Shown here piece by piece: positions 45,099 through 55,870 of a stretch of DNA of 64,000 bases (the stretch's first letter is position 1; each line of letters opens with the position of its first letter). Origin of the DNA: Nectonema munidae (taxonomy: Eukaryota > Nematomorpha > Nectonematoida > Nectonematidae). The stretch spans positions 1 to 64,000 of the forward strand of contig JAUIRK010000998.1 in assembly GCA_030549495.1 (NCBI GenBank), given 5' to 3'. Both the position numbers and the translations under genes were made by a program. Under the pieces are notes generated by a model. It saw only the letters and a program-made list of their open reading frames with translations. It ran no database searches and was not told the origin of the DNA.

Positions 45099-48000
45099 CC
45101 CTCGCTTGACGGACGTATAAAATATAACACGGATGACGGACTCTATGACATTTTTGTCCAATTTTTTTTTCTTATCTATTACGATTACAAATTTTTTTTT
45201 AATATAGTTTAGTATTTAATAGTTGTTTTTCTGTTGTTTAACAAAATAAAAACTAAATATTAAAAAATCTATGGAAGTTTTTAATTTTTAATTTAACGCC
45301 ATCTATATTATTATGAAATTAGTATAAAAAACATAATAAATTTTGAGTTAGAGTATTTCAAAAGCTACTATAGTACTTAGCATAATAATTATTAATTTTT
45401 ATATATAGCAACGATCAAAAAGTTTTTCGGTTGAGAAAAATCATTCTTTTTCACAAATTAATTTGTAAGTAAATTTTCTTTATTTAACCGGACTTTGTTT
45501 TTTTTGGTGATTATATCATACAAAATTTATATTACAACTTTTTGCTGTAAATGTATCAAAAATTGGTATAAAGCATAAATAATTTCTTTCATTGATTCAC
45601 GTCATAAATACTTCAAATTTGTAATGCAATGATTGAGCAATGGTATGATGAAAGGTATCGAACAATTGTGATAAATTTGCGTCATAGTATCTTTATATTT
45701 GAAATGCCACATATCGTGTCATAAATAAACTTGGCAATGTCATGATGAGATTTGTTATTGGGATTGATTTGTTTATTGTATAAAAGATATAAAGCTATGA
45801 ACAACATCAATACGCGTTGTGATGACGTTTCTCTTCAATTTGTCAAGAATAATAAGCAATAAAGGATCATAAACGATTTTAAAAACATTTTATATATGTA
45901 TGTAATTTACTTCTTCACTTTTGATCTCTTTGCGTCATAGTATCTTTATATTTGAAATGCCACATATCGTGTCATAAATAAACTTGGCAATGTCATGATG
46001 AGATTTGTTATTGGGATTGATTTGTTTATTGTATAAAAGATATGAAGCTATGGACAACATCAATACGCGTTGTGATGACGTTTCTCTTCAATTTGTCAAG
46101 AATAAGCAATAAAGGATCATAAACGATTTTAAAAACATTTTATATATATATGTAATTTACTTCTTCACTTCTGATCTCAACTATTCAAACCTTGTACCAT
46201 TTTGATCACTTTGTTTCACGCTCAAACTCGTGTTTCTTATTTCTTGAGCCGTGCGTTTTTTCTCACTTGGAATAAATTGATTTTCATTCTTTCCTTTATG
46301 ATGTATTCTTCTTCTTCTTTGTCTACTGACTCCTTCTCCTTCTTCAATAGCTTAGACACCGAATCTTCTATATCTTCTTACACAAGTGAAGAGGAATTAC
46401 TTGATGAAACTTTAGTTGCTCCCGATGCAACAGAGTATACTAGAGACCCGAAACATCAAGGAGCAGGGAGACCTGAAAGCTTAAATATTCGAAATATTGT
46501 TCTGGAACCTCCTGGTCCTAAAGAATTGGCTAAAAATATGAAAGACATTTTATCGATCTTCAAACTCTTTTTTAATTTTGAATTAATTTCCTACATTTAT
46601 GCGAAAACGTTGCACAAGATGGAAGCCAACTATAAGTAAGATTTTTAATTGTTTAGATAGGATTTTAATTATTTCCCAAATTTTAGATCCCCGTGTCCTA
46701 AATATGCACAACTACTTCACTCATACAAAGTGTTCAAATTACATTATCTATTATCCTATTTCGGAGCGTTGATATATATTGGGCAAAATGGGGATCAAAA
46801 AATAAAAGTTTCAGAATTATTCTCGAAATCTGGTTCTCCATTTTTGAAAGCTTCTATTGGACGAGATATGTTTATCCTTGTCCATGTTTTTTTAAGATTT
46901 GATGACAAGGAAAAACGTGATGCTTCTGATAAATTGAGTCCTATCCGAAAGATTCATGATCATTTTTTCAGTATTTTTTTTTGTTATTGGACACCACACT
47001 CCACTGTGACGATTGATGAGCAATTAGTAACATTCAGAGGTAATTGTTCTCTGAAAATATATGATCCCAAAACCCAGGTCACTATGGGATCAAGTTTTAT
47101 CACCTGAATGATGCAAAGTTTTTCTACTTTTTGAAGCCTGAAATATATGTTAGCGGTTTGGAGGACAGAGCTTATTTCTCAAGTTTCAAAATCTGCCAAA
47201 GATTGATTCAAGAAAGCAATATTCCTACTGGGTGCGGCGTCTATACCGATAGATTCTTCACAAGTCATCAACTTGCTGTATGGTGTACTCAAAAAAGCTT
47301 GTCTTTGTGCGGCACAGTTACATCAAATAGACGATTCGTTCCAACACTATTCAGACCAAAGCACTTGAAAACATTGAAGTTAAAAGAATGTGAGAGTTTC
47401 AATTTATTCAGACTACGTTTCTTTATCAGCGTATATACCCAAAAAGCATGCTACTCGTAACTTCAAGGCTGTATATATTCTATCTTTACAACATAAAAAT
47501 GTAAGAATCAGCAATGTTGCCTCTAAACCTGAAAGTTTGTTGGCTTACAACGAATCTAAATGTGGTGTAGACGTTGCTAACAAAATGATAAGAACTTATA
47601 GGTCTTATAAACCTAATCGTAAGTGGACACATGCTGCGTTTTCTAATTATCTGGATATTTCAGTCATGAATACCTGGATAATTGCAAGGTTCAACACTCC
47701 TAATGAATTTCCATCTTCAAAACAGAGTGGTAGAAAGTATTTTATCAAAAGACTTGCTTTTTATCTATGTGAAGAAGCAATGAAAGTGAGAGCCCAACAG
47801 TCTGAATTACCGGTGGAGACAAAGTACTTACTTGCACATTATGGGTATGATCAAGCAACTGAAAATCAGCCTTCATCATCAAAAAGAGCATCTTGCTCAA
47901 AATGTATTTCGAAGAGAAGCCGTACAGCTAGAAGGTGTGAGAAATGTGGAGTCACTGTGTGTAAAAATCACTCAAAAACGTTATGCTCTTATTATTGGTA

Positions 48001-48146
48001 GTTTTTTTTTTACGCTATCTTCAAAAAAAGTAAAGTTTTATTCTTTTTATTTTTGATACAATTTGTTACCACTTATCTTAAGAAAGATCAAATTTTACCT
48101 TATTTTTCTTGTTTATTTTACTATATTTACATAAAAATTCTTTTGG
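45099..48146 (+). mobile_element. piggyBac E, sister of D, 3' end replaced
   Basis: The left terminal repeat CCCTCGCTTGACGGAC starts at 45099 after TTAA (45095-45098). Sub-terminal sequence, the 253-bp tandem duplication, the AGATGGCGTTAA motif (inverted, 45293) and both exons match piggyBac D almost base for base. After TTTACTATATTTACAT (about 48135) it diverges from D and runs into the 90-bp segment that also ends piggyBac F. The D-type right terminal repeat is therefore missing. It is a chimeric, probably immobile copy. Confidence 0.93.
46298..48001 (+). CDS. piggyBac E transposase (two exons, frame breaks)
   Basis: Exon 1 (46298 or 46301 to 46635) starts MMYSSSSLSTD and ends NYK. A 51-bp intron (GTAAGA ... 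TTTTAG, 46636-46686) is followed by exon 2 with LLSYFGALIYIGQNGDQKIK, LRFDDKEKRDASDKLSPIRK (intact here, broken in D), VTIDEQLVTFRGNC, GVYTDRFFTSHQL and SKCGVDVANKMIRTY. The C-terminal Cys/His tail ends LCSYYW, whereas D ends CSNCC. Two frame changes are visible against D: near 47080 (KTQVTMGSS for KKPGHYGIK) and near 47400 (CESFNLF for CESLSIY). The three catalytic Asp are present. Exon 1 differs from D at only about four residues of 142. Confidence 0.9.
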
Positions 48147-48236
48147 TAGAGTGTTATGTGTATAGGACTATGCTCAAAAAGTAAAAGTTCGTAAATAAAA
48201 TCTCAAGACTTGACATTTTGTGAGATAACGGGTTAA
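48147..48236 (+). repeat. 90-bp direct repeat, copy 2
   Basis: Exact duplicate of 45009-45098, ending in TTAA at 48233-48236. It forms the present right end of piggyBac E. Confidence 0.97.
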
Positions 48237-48445
48237 TGCTTTAAACTTTTCAGCAAGCTCGCCAATAGGCCAACTATTGTGTTTAATAAAAATTTAGTTT
48301 GTGATTGTACCCAACTTTTGGAAATAAAAAAAACATAAAATCAAAGCTTAAGCTAAGTAACTTAAGCTTAGGCCACTTAGAAATTTGAAAATATATTTTG
48401 TTAACAGAATGAGGTTGAAGGAGTGCCATAATTTTGGTGTAGATA

Positions 48446-48570
48446 TATATACGAAAAGTATAGAAATTATGACAATATTTTATTGAACTTTACTTGACGA
48501 AGACTTATAAAGTCAAAATATTCTATTTTCAATAAAATATTGTCATAATTTCTATACTTTTCGTAAATAT
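48446..48570. repeat. Fold-back sequence, ~36-bp perfect stem
   Basis: The arms CGAAAAGTATAGAAATTATG...TTCAA (48452 onward) and their exact complement (ending 48563) enclose about 40 bases. Similarity continues into ATATAT on both outer sides. It may be a small palindromic MITE. Confidence 0.9.
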
Positions 48571-49632
48571 ATTTTTTTTAGTTTTACATTTTTATTTGAT
48601 AAAAACATTTTAAATTAAATTGAAATATAAACTTCACTTAAAATTTTTTTATTTCTTATTCTTATTCTTTATCAATGTATGACTTCATACATTGCTGTAT
48701 TCTAGGGGTTAATTTGTCGTAATTATGGAATTGTTCCTAGTCAAGTTAAGCATACCCATTTTCTAAGTAATTCATCGATAAAAATTTCGCACTTAAGCGA
48801 ACTTGAATTTTTTTTATCATTTTGTTTCTTTTGTGGAATGTGGTTATCATAGTAATTACCCTCAAATAAAGTTAAAAAAATAAACTCAAGAATATTAAAA
48901 CAAATGTTAAAATATGTTTAATTAAAAAATATTTTAACGATAGATTAATTACTATTTTTTTCTAGAAGTTGTTACATAACAGAAAATCTAATATTTCCTT
49001 TTCATTCAAGAAAGCAGTTGACCAAATTGCAGGCCGTAATCTCGAAGGTAGAGTGATGCGATAACAATGGCACACAAAGTAATTCAACTTTAAAATCCCT
49101 GCAGTTATGGTGGAATTGGGAGCTGACAGTTCATTTGATAAAATTTTTAATAAATTTTGAAAATTATAAAAAAAAACTTCTAGTCTCCTCTCAAAATTTT
49201 GAGGATATTTTATTTTTAAAGATCGGTATGAAAAATTAATGTAACCAAACAGTATCTTAAATCATCTGACATTTATCTTGGCGAAATGAATTCAGCTGTG
49301 CTTTAATTTTGAATTAGTCTCAAAATTAACTAAGAACTAACGCGTGTTCCAAACTGATTCGTTGAAGAGCACAGCTTTAAATATTGAAACTGCCTGGCAG
49401 GTGCCCTTTTGCAACCACTGGATGACTGGAGATGACTGCAGTTTAAGTTCTTGCGGATGCGGCTACTTTCGTTTTTTAATGATCACATCAAAGCAGGCTT
49501 ATTCTGTGATTTTGATAGATCTGTGTTTACTTTGTTATTATAACAAGCCGTGAAACACGCGTTTAATATCGACATCTCTTGTAATTGATAATAGTAATGA
49601 TACTATCATATGCTGTTTATCTTTCTCATTAG
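48571..49632. other. Probable intron or upstream DNA of the RBFOX gene
   Basis: No transposon or other gene recognised. The region 49020-49560 is less A/T-biased. A pyrimidine-rich acceptor-like sequence CTGTTTATCTTTCTCATTAG ends at 49632, one candidate 3' splice site for the exon that follows. Confidence 0.5.
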
Positions 49633-49699
49633 AAAGGACTGTTATTCTACATTCACATATTTTATACATACGTTATTGTATTTCATCTGTTTTGATATG

Positions 49700-49915
49700 A
49701 ATAATTATTTTTTGAATGGCAAGAATGAAAGCTCGATTGGCAGTGTCACGATGCCTTTGTTGCCTACGCCTATTGAAACTAAATCCATTGATTACTCCAA
49801 AGGCATATCTACTTGCAAATCTGTCGCAAACACATCTTATAGCAGTGGTCAACGCCTTCATGTTTCAAACATACCCTTCAGATTTCGTGATTATGACCTG
49901 AAATCTCTCTTTTCT
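49700..49915 (+). CDS. RBFOX/fox-1 family exon: N-terminal linker and RRM start
   Basis: This exon encodes the start of the RRM of a fox-1/RBFOX nuclear RNA-binding protein, a splicing regulator that binds UGCAUG. The linker (MPLLPTPIETKSIDY, Ser/Thr rich) leads to SSGQRLHVSNIPFRFRDYDL and KSLFS. LHVSNI is RNP2, and the NIPF and LHV residues that stack on RNA in RBFOX1 (His, Phe) are kept. The exon ends at donor TCT|GTACCT (49916), phase 0, followed by a 61-bp intron. The 5' limit is uncertain: acceptors at 49632 or near 49720, or an alternative first exon starting at Met 49697. The variable parts (DYDLKSLFS against DPDLRQMFG) are more diverged than usual, suggesting a fast or second paralogue. 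Confidence 0.87.
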
Positions 49916-49976
49916 GTACCTTTTTATGGATAATATGATGCAAATTTTCTGAATTTTTAATGTCATTAATTTTTAG

Positions 49977-50030
49977 ACTTTTGGTAACATAACGAATGTT
50001 GAAATTATCTTTAACGAAAGAGGCTCAAAG
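49977..50030 (+). CDS. RBFOX/fox-1 family 54-nt RRM exon
   Basis: This is an exact 54-nt exon between acceptor TTTTAG (49971-49976) and donor AAG|GTACGA (50031). It is read in phase 0 with the preceding exon and gives TFGNITNVEIIFNERGSK. Vertebrate RBFOX genes have a 54-nt exon of the same phase coding for (Q)FGKILDVEIIFNERGSK, so both position and length are conserved. The next expected exon, starting GFGFVTF (RNP1), is not seen in the remaining 14 kb, which implies a long intron to the right. This exon is outside all transposons and is the clearest host coding sequence in the window. Confidence 0.93.
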
Positions 50031-51590
50031 GTACGAAATTTTCATTTCTTTTTCATGGGAATAATTTCAAATCTGCCTGCCTCCCTTTTTATAATTTTTT
50101 ATGAAAAGAACATCCTGCACTCAACTCTTCCCTTTTTTATTGTTAAAATTTGGATCAAACCCCTTATTTAAAAATAACTCTACAGTTTGCCTTGCCGCGT
50201 GTTCTTGGTCCAAACGGGAATCTTAATTAGCCTCTAGTCAGGTTTAGAAAGTTTTCGTAAAGATTAACCCAACCCTTCTTCACAGCAAGCGTACGCGCCT
50301 GAAAGTAAAAATATATTTTGAGAAATTAAATTTTTCCCGTTTCTTGACTTCTGCAGCAATTTAGTTAATATAAGAACAGAATTTTTCCTTTGTACTTAGT
50401 TTTCAATTTTTTGCTTGCAACTCATGATCTATTTTTTTGAATTGCAGGAGCCAAAAAAGTGAAAAGTTTCAATTTCTAAGAATATGTTTTTCAAAATTGC
50501 AATTAGTTCTCGAAATCTCTAAAAACATTAATTAGACTTCTAACATCGATCCCGTAATCAGACGATATCTAATGTAAAGCAGAAGAATGCATTAAAGAGC
50601 TTGGATAAACGCAGACGAATTTATTTTGTAAAGTCGATAGTCGACATTGGGCGTTAACGGGTTAATAAGCCTTACAGAAATCATTGGATGTGTATTTTAC
50701 CACATAGAAATTTAAACCTTCAGAACCACTCAAGGTGAATCATTAGAATTTTAATCGTAAACCTTGTCAAAAAACACGTTTTACATAAATGTCTCCTCAT
50801 TTATTTATATCATCAAACACTGCAAATTTTCTTATGTTACAGATACTTATGTAAACGAAGTGGTCTCTCTTTTATATATATCAAATCATAAATAAAGATA
50901 AATGACGGTATATATTGTCTTATAGTCACTAAAAGCTATGAGGGCTTGTTTCACATTTTTATACTTTTATGGTTTTGGTAGATAATGTCTAAAAATTCTA
51001 AGGTGTTGCTCCCCCTTTCAACCACTTTTGGTTTTAGATATATTTTAGTAAATTTTGAGAATTTGTTTTTTTGCTTTAATCTAAAAGTTTCATAATTTCC
51101 TTCTAAAACAATTTTATCTTATTTCGAGATATTGTCATCTTGTGTTCGACTTAAGTTTTGATTCCAGAAATTTTCCACAATTTTTATTCAATAAAATATA
51201 AAGAAAATCTTTTATTGTGAACGAACTAACGAACATTTTGTATCCAAACCAATTCTTTCAAATAAAAAGCCTTTCTTACCGGTGTTATAATTTATTTATC
51301 ACAACATCTCCAATATTATGCGGTATGCGGTTTTCCTGCCTTTGGTATTATTTTGCTAATTTCATAAGATGACAATAAACCATCACTCATTTTACTTACT
51401 TTTTTATTAAATCACTGAGATTTATTTAGGTTTGTTAAATAGTAAGCGGATAATCGTCGCCACTCTTAAATCATGTTGATAAAATTAAAATCATGTTTGA
51501 TATTTAAATATTCTTCCTATTCAAATTTTCGAAATGGTAGAGCTCGATTAATTCTGATCTGTTTATATTATTTATTTTAACAGTGTATAA
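50031..51590. other. RBFOX intron sequence
   Basis: No gene. It contains a diverged TTAA MITE at about 50540-50660. Otherwise AT-rich with no recognised element. Confidence 0.6.
50540..50660. mobile_element. TTAA MITE, diverged relative of 8496-8625
   Basis: It shares CAGACGATATC-AATGTAAAGCAGAAGA and AGTCGAC with the 8496 element in the same orientation. It ends GCGTTAACGGG-TTAA (50661-50664). The left end is weakly conserved (CTAACATCGATCCCG). Confidence 0.75.
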
Positions 51591-51592
51591 AC

Positions 51593-51715
51593 AAGTAATT
51601 TATAAAAATATTTCTTTTTCTTTTTTGATTTGTATAAAATCAATTTAAACAAGTAATTTATAAAAATATTTCTTTTTCTTTTTTGATTTGTATTAAATCA
51701 ATTTATATTTATATC
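51593..51715 (+). repeat. 61-bp perfect tandem duplication
   Basis: AACAAGTAATTTATAAAAAT through TTTGATTTGTAT is repeated head to tail with essentially no differences, so it is a recent event. Confidence 0.95.
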
Positions 51716-51785
51716 AATTTTCACTTGATACTATTTGCATTTAGTACAAATTATTTGTATTATTTGTAACCTGTATTTTTTTCCA

Positions 51786-53030
51786 ATGAATTCCAAAAAG
51801 AGAAATTATTCTGAAATACGGATTTATTTTCCTTCAAAAGAATGATGTTCAAGGTCCTCAATGTGTTATTTCTTACAAAGTTTTGAGCAATGATTCAATG
51901 AGGCTAAATCGTCTTGAACGCCACCTGAAAACCACCCAACCTACATTCACAAACAAACCACTCTCATTTTTTGAAGCAAAACGAGACTCACTAAAAAATG
52001 TTAAACTTGACCAACAGTCCCCATTTTTAAAGCAGAATTTGAAAGCTGTCCAAGCCTCTTATGAAATTTCCTTGCTAATAGCGAAAAATAAAAAAGTCAT
52101 GACATTGAGGAAAAATTGATAAAGCCATCACTACTTCTAGCCACCGAACTGATTTTAGGTACCTACAGTTCGAAAAAACTCTCACATATTTCTTTGTCTG
52201 ATGATACAGTGAAAAGAAGAATTGATGAACTTTCAGAAGACATCCGAATTCAGGTCTTGGATCATAACAAGAAATCACCATTTTTTTTTATTCAATGCGA
52301 CGAAACAGCCGATATATCCTATTCATTTCAATTGATTGTTTTTGCTCGATTTTTGTCTGGCGAATGTATGAGAGAAGAAATGTTGTATTGCCATTCGTTA
52401 GAAAGCTACACAACAGCAAAAACTATATTTCAAGTTCTTTCCGATTTTTTTTTGAAAATAATTAACTACCGTGGAATCACTTGTTGGTGTGTGCACCGAT
52501 GGAGCACCTCCTATGATAGGAATGAATTCTAGGTTTGCTGATTTGCTCAAACGAAAAAATAAATCAATTTCAATAAATCACTGTATTATTCACCGCGAAG
52601 CTCTCGCGTCTCGAACATTGCCTCAAGAAATGAATGATGTTTTGAGCTTGGTTATCAAAATTGTCACTTACATTAAAGGCAGAGACAGTGGTCTTTTTAG
52701 GCTTTTGTGGGAAGATATGGGTTCAGAAACAAAAAACTTACTTTTTTACACAAAGGTGCGGCTTTCCATAAATAATATGCCTGGAAGAATATACGAATTG
52801 CGGACGGAAGTTGAAGCTGTCTTGAAAATACAAAATAAAAACAATCTTTTAACAAAGTTCAAATCTACAAACTTTCAAATTTCCATTGCATATTTGATTG
52901 ATATTTTCGAAGCATTAAACCAAGGGCGCACATCCTCAAAATTATTGGGGCGAAATTTTTTTGTTGCAATTTTCAAAATTAGTGGTCTGGAAATACCACA
53001 GGAGACCAAATACACACAAGTTTTACAAAC
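51786..53030 (+). pseudogene. ZBED5/FAM200-like hAT transposase, broken
   Basis: N-terminus from Met 51786 (MNSKKRNYSEIRIYF). After one frame change QGPQCVISYKVLSND and LNRLERHLKTTQP follow, a zinc finger in which the second Cys (usual C-V-I-C) is Ser. Next come KPLSFFEAKRDSLKN and LIAKNKK; then, one frame over, ISLSDDTVKRRIDELSEDIR, FFFIQCDETADISYSFQLIV (first Asp), then VCTDGAPPMIGMNSRF (second Asp), ISINHCIIHREALAS, DMGSETKNLLFYTKVR and LIDIFEALNQ. The order and spacing fit the ZBED5/GTF2IRD2 class. Three frame changes. The C-terminal dimerisation domain is lost where piggyBac J inserts at 53031. Confidence 0.88.
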
Positions 53031-53312
53031 TTAGTTAGCGCGGTAATGTTTTTTACCTTAAGTAGTGCGGTGGAGTAAAAAAAACCCCAATTTTTTTGTA
53101 AGAATATTGATGGAAAATCATTATAGAATAGTTCGTAAAGAAACAAGCATACTAAATGTTAAATATGTAAAATTAATAATTATTAAATTTATAAACATTT
53201 TCTTTTTTAAATTTAACGCCTTCTATTTTTGTAGAAATATTTTTTGAGTACATTTCATGGTTATTTGAAACTATTTTTTAAAAAGTAAAATTAGAATTTT
53301 ATTAACATAAAA

Positions 53313-55151
53313 TCAATTCATCATTTTTATCTTTATGAAATTTACAAAGCACAATTTCCACAAAGTATGTTTTGGTGTTTTTTTACAAATAAAACTCTCA
53401 CTTTTCGAGCATGTTATCTTAGTTTTTTTGTCAGCTTTCCTTAGGCAAAATTTGCATCTTGAAAACTTTTTGGATGTTGAAACAGTTGAAACTTCTGCAG
53501 AATCAGTCTCTATAAATGAAGAAATTAAATCCTTGATATTTTTAGAGACACTCCTATTACTTTTTCTTATTTTCTGGCTTTCCAAACATAATTCTTTACC
53601 AAGATCTAATAAAAACTTTCTTCTCACAAGTTTTGAAGAAGGATTACTTAGTTTATGTATTACATAAGCGTTAATTCCAGCATTGTTTCACAAACCATAA
53701 AAAATGCACATTGGCTATCTTCTTGTTCTTCTTGCTACATTATATTTTGATGATAATAATTGGTCTACCAAGTCAACACCATATTTTGTTTCATTGTAAA
53801 AATTTATAATTTCAGGTTTTTTCTTTCCAATTTTTTTAATACATTCATCATGATGCATCGTAGAAAGAAGCGTTACAACTTTATTTTTTTTTAGGAATCC
53901 ATGACACCAGTGTTAAATATTTTGTGAATAAAAACTTACTTGAAAAAATTTCTTTCATGTTACTTGTAAAATTTTTGGGAACACCTTTTCTATTTTTTCT
54001 TATTGTTCCAACAAATGTTAGATTATGTTGCGCCTTAAATCAAGTGCCAAATCAATTCCAGTGTACCAATTGTCAGTGGTGGCATTCCTTCCTGTTCCTG
54101 AAATAGGAGCAATCAATCTCTTTACATCTGATGGTGAATTGCTAAGTCGTTGTACACCGACTTGTTTTCCAACATAAACTTTATACGTATAAACGGTAAA
54201 CATAAATCATATTTAAAATGATTACGTCAGAAGTGTTTAAATCTATACGCCTCAAATTATGTTTTAGTATAAACGCGTTATATGTACACGCGTTTAAAAC
54301 TCGTGACAAATTTGACGTTTAGAATTGTGTTTAGATTCTAAACACATTATTTACAGTGTAGATTGAGTGTATAAAAAGTTCTTGGGTCTACTAAAGCGTA
54401 AACACGAAAGCCATAATTTTTTGGTTTTGCAGATCCAAAATACATCCTAAAACCACATCTACCTTTGAAGGGGAAAATCGCTTCAACTGTAAGAAATTCA
54501 TGTGGGGTATACAAAGATGTACAATTCTTTACGTAACAATCAAAAAACTCTCTAATAGCAGCCAACTTGTCGAAACTTTTTCTGACACTTCTCGTATATT
54601 TGTCATCAAATCTAATACATCGACATAAAAATAAAAATCTTTGTGAAGACTCTTTATAAAATCACACCCGAAGCAAAATTGTTCCAAATATCGTTGAAAT
54701 TGAGATCATTAGAATGAAGCGCTCCTGTTACAAATAAGATTCCTATGAAAGCTTTTATTTCATTGACATCTGTGTCTCTTGAGTGACTAGCTTCTTTATA
54801 ATTGATTTTCACTGTCTCTATAAAAAGGTTGGTGCTTTTCACAATCATACAGATCGTGTCTTTATCAAAACAAAAAGTTCGAAAGATTCAAGAACAGTTA
54901 TTTTTTTTACTTTTGCCTTTCAATCCAGGAAGATGAGTCACAATATTATGCTTTCGGGTTCGAGACGTGGTAGAAATTGGCTTGCCAGTCCAAAAGATTG
55001 CACTTATGCCAGAAGAATTTTTGTTGTTATTGTCAGATTCATCAAAATTTGATTCTTCACTATCAGACTCGGAACTATCTGAAGAATCCAAGATTTCTTC
55101 AGTAACGGTTGTTTCCTTGAGTAGTTCTCTAATTTCATCAATAAAAGCCAT
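53313..55151 (-). pseudogene. piggyBac J transposase, broken
   Basis: In protein order: an acidic Ser/Asp N-terminus (54888-55151) with FWTGKPISTTSRTRKHNIVT; NEIKAFIGILFVTGALHSND (54654-54848); AAIREFFDCYVKNCTSLYTP, HEFLTVEAIFPFKGRCGFRM and KPKNYGFRVYALVD (54347-54565). The first catalytic Asp of the usual TVDE is replaced (TVEA). Then VYVGKQVGVQRLSNSPSDVK, RNATTDNWYTGIDLALDL (second Asp, 54018-54203); YNETKYGVDLVDQLL near 53790 (third Asp); and MRRKFLLDLGKELCLESQKI with CKFCLRKADKKTKITCSKSE, the zinc tail. Several frame changes. It is related to the lineage of piggyBac-derived genes in insects. Confidence 0.85.
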
Positions 55152-55489
55152 TTGTGAATAAAATCAAAAACAGTTCAACTGAATAGACTACAAAAAGATC
55201 GAGGTTTAGCAGAGTATAAAGCAGAAGCAAAATAAATTGAGGAAATAATGCAGCAAAAAGCAAATGAATAAATTGATTGATAGTTTTATTTGATTGCGTT
55301 GAGAAATAATACAGCTGTTACATACTTTCTCATACACTCAAACTTATATAAGTTACGCAGACATACACAAATTGCAATAGTTTTCAAGGTATAAAATGTC
55401 GATTGAGCAACAATGAATTCAGAAGATTATTGAGTGATTGATGAAATCAGAAGATTATTTCAAGAAACAATTTTGAAAGTCTAAGTAAA

Positions 55490-55870
55490 CGTTATTATTA
55501 TTTATGGTTTATGCAACAATGCTGGAATTAAAGCTCATGTAATACATAAACTAAGTAATCATTGTTCAAAACTTGTGCGAAGATAGTTAGACCTTGGTAA
55601 AGAATTATGTTTGATAAGCATGAAAATGAAAAAAAGTAGTAGAAGTGCATCTAAGAATATCAAGGATTTAATTTCTTCTTTTATAGAGACTGATTCTGCA
55701 GAAGTTTCAACTGTTTCAAAAACAATAAGTTTTCAAGATTCAAATTTTGCGCAAGGAGACGACAATTATTACGTGCTCGAAATGTGAGAGTTTTACTTGT
55801 AAAAAACATCAAAACATACTTTGGAAATATTTCTTTGTAAATTTCAAAGATAAAAAATAGATTCATTTTT
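55490..55870 (+). pseudogene. Inverted second copy of the piggyBac J C-terminus
   Basis: The plus strand repeats the end of the J gene (53313-53720): AYVIHKLSN, DLGKELCLIS, SKNIKDLISSFIETDSAEVS, TVSK and a decayed Cys block. It is shorter and more degraded than the minus copy. It stops at TAG 55858. Confidence 0.85.
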
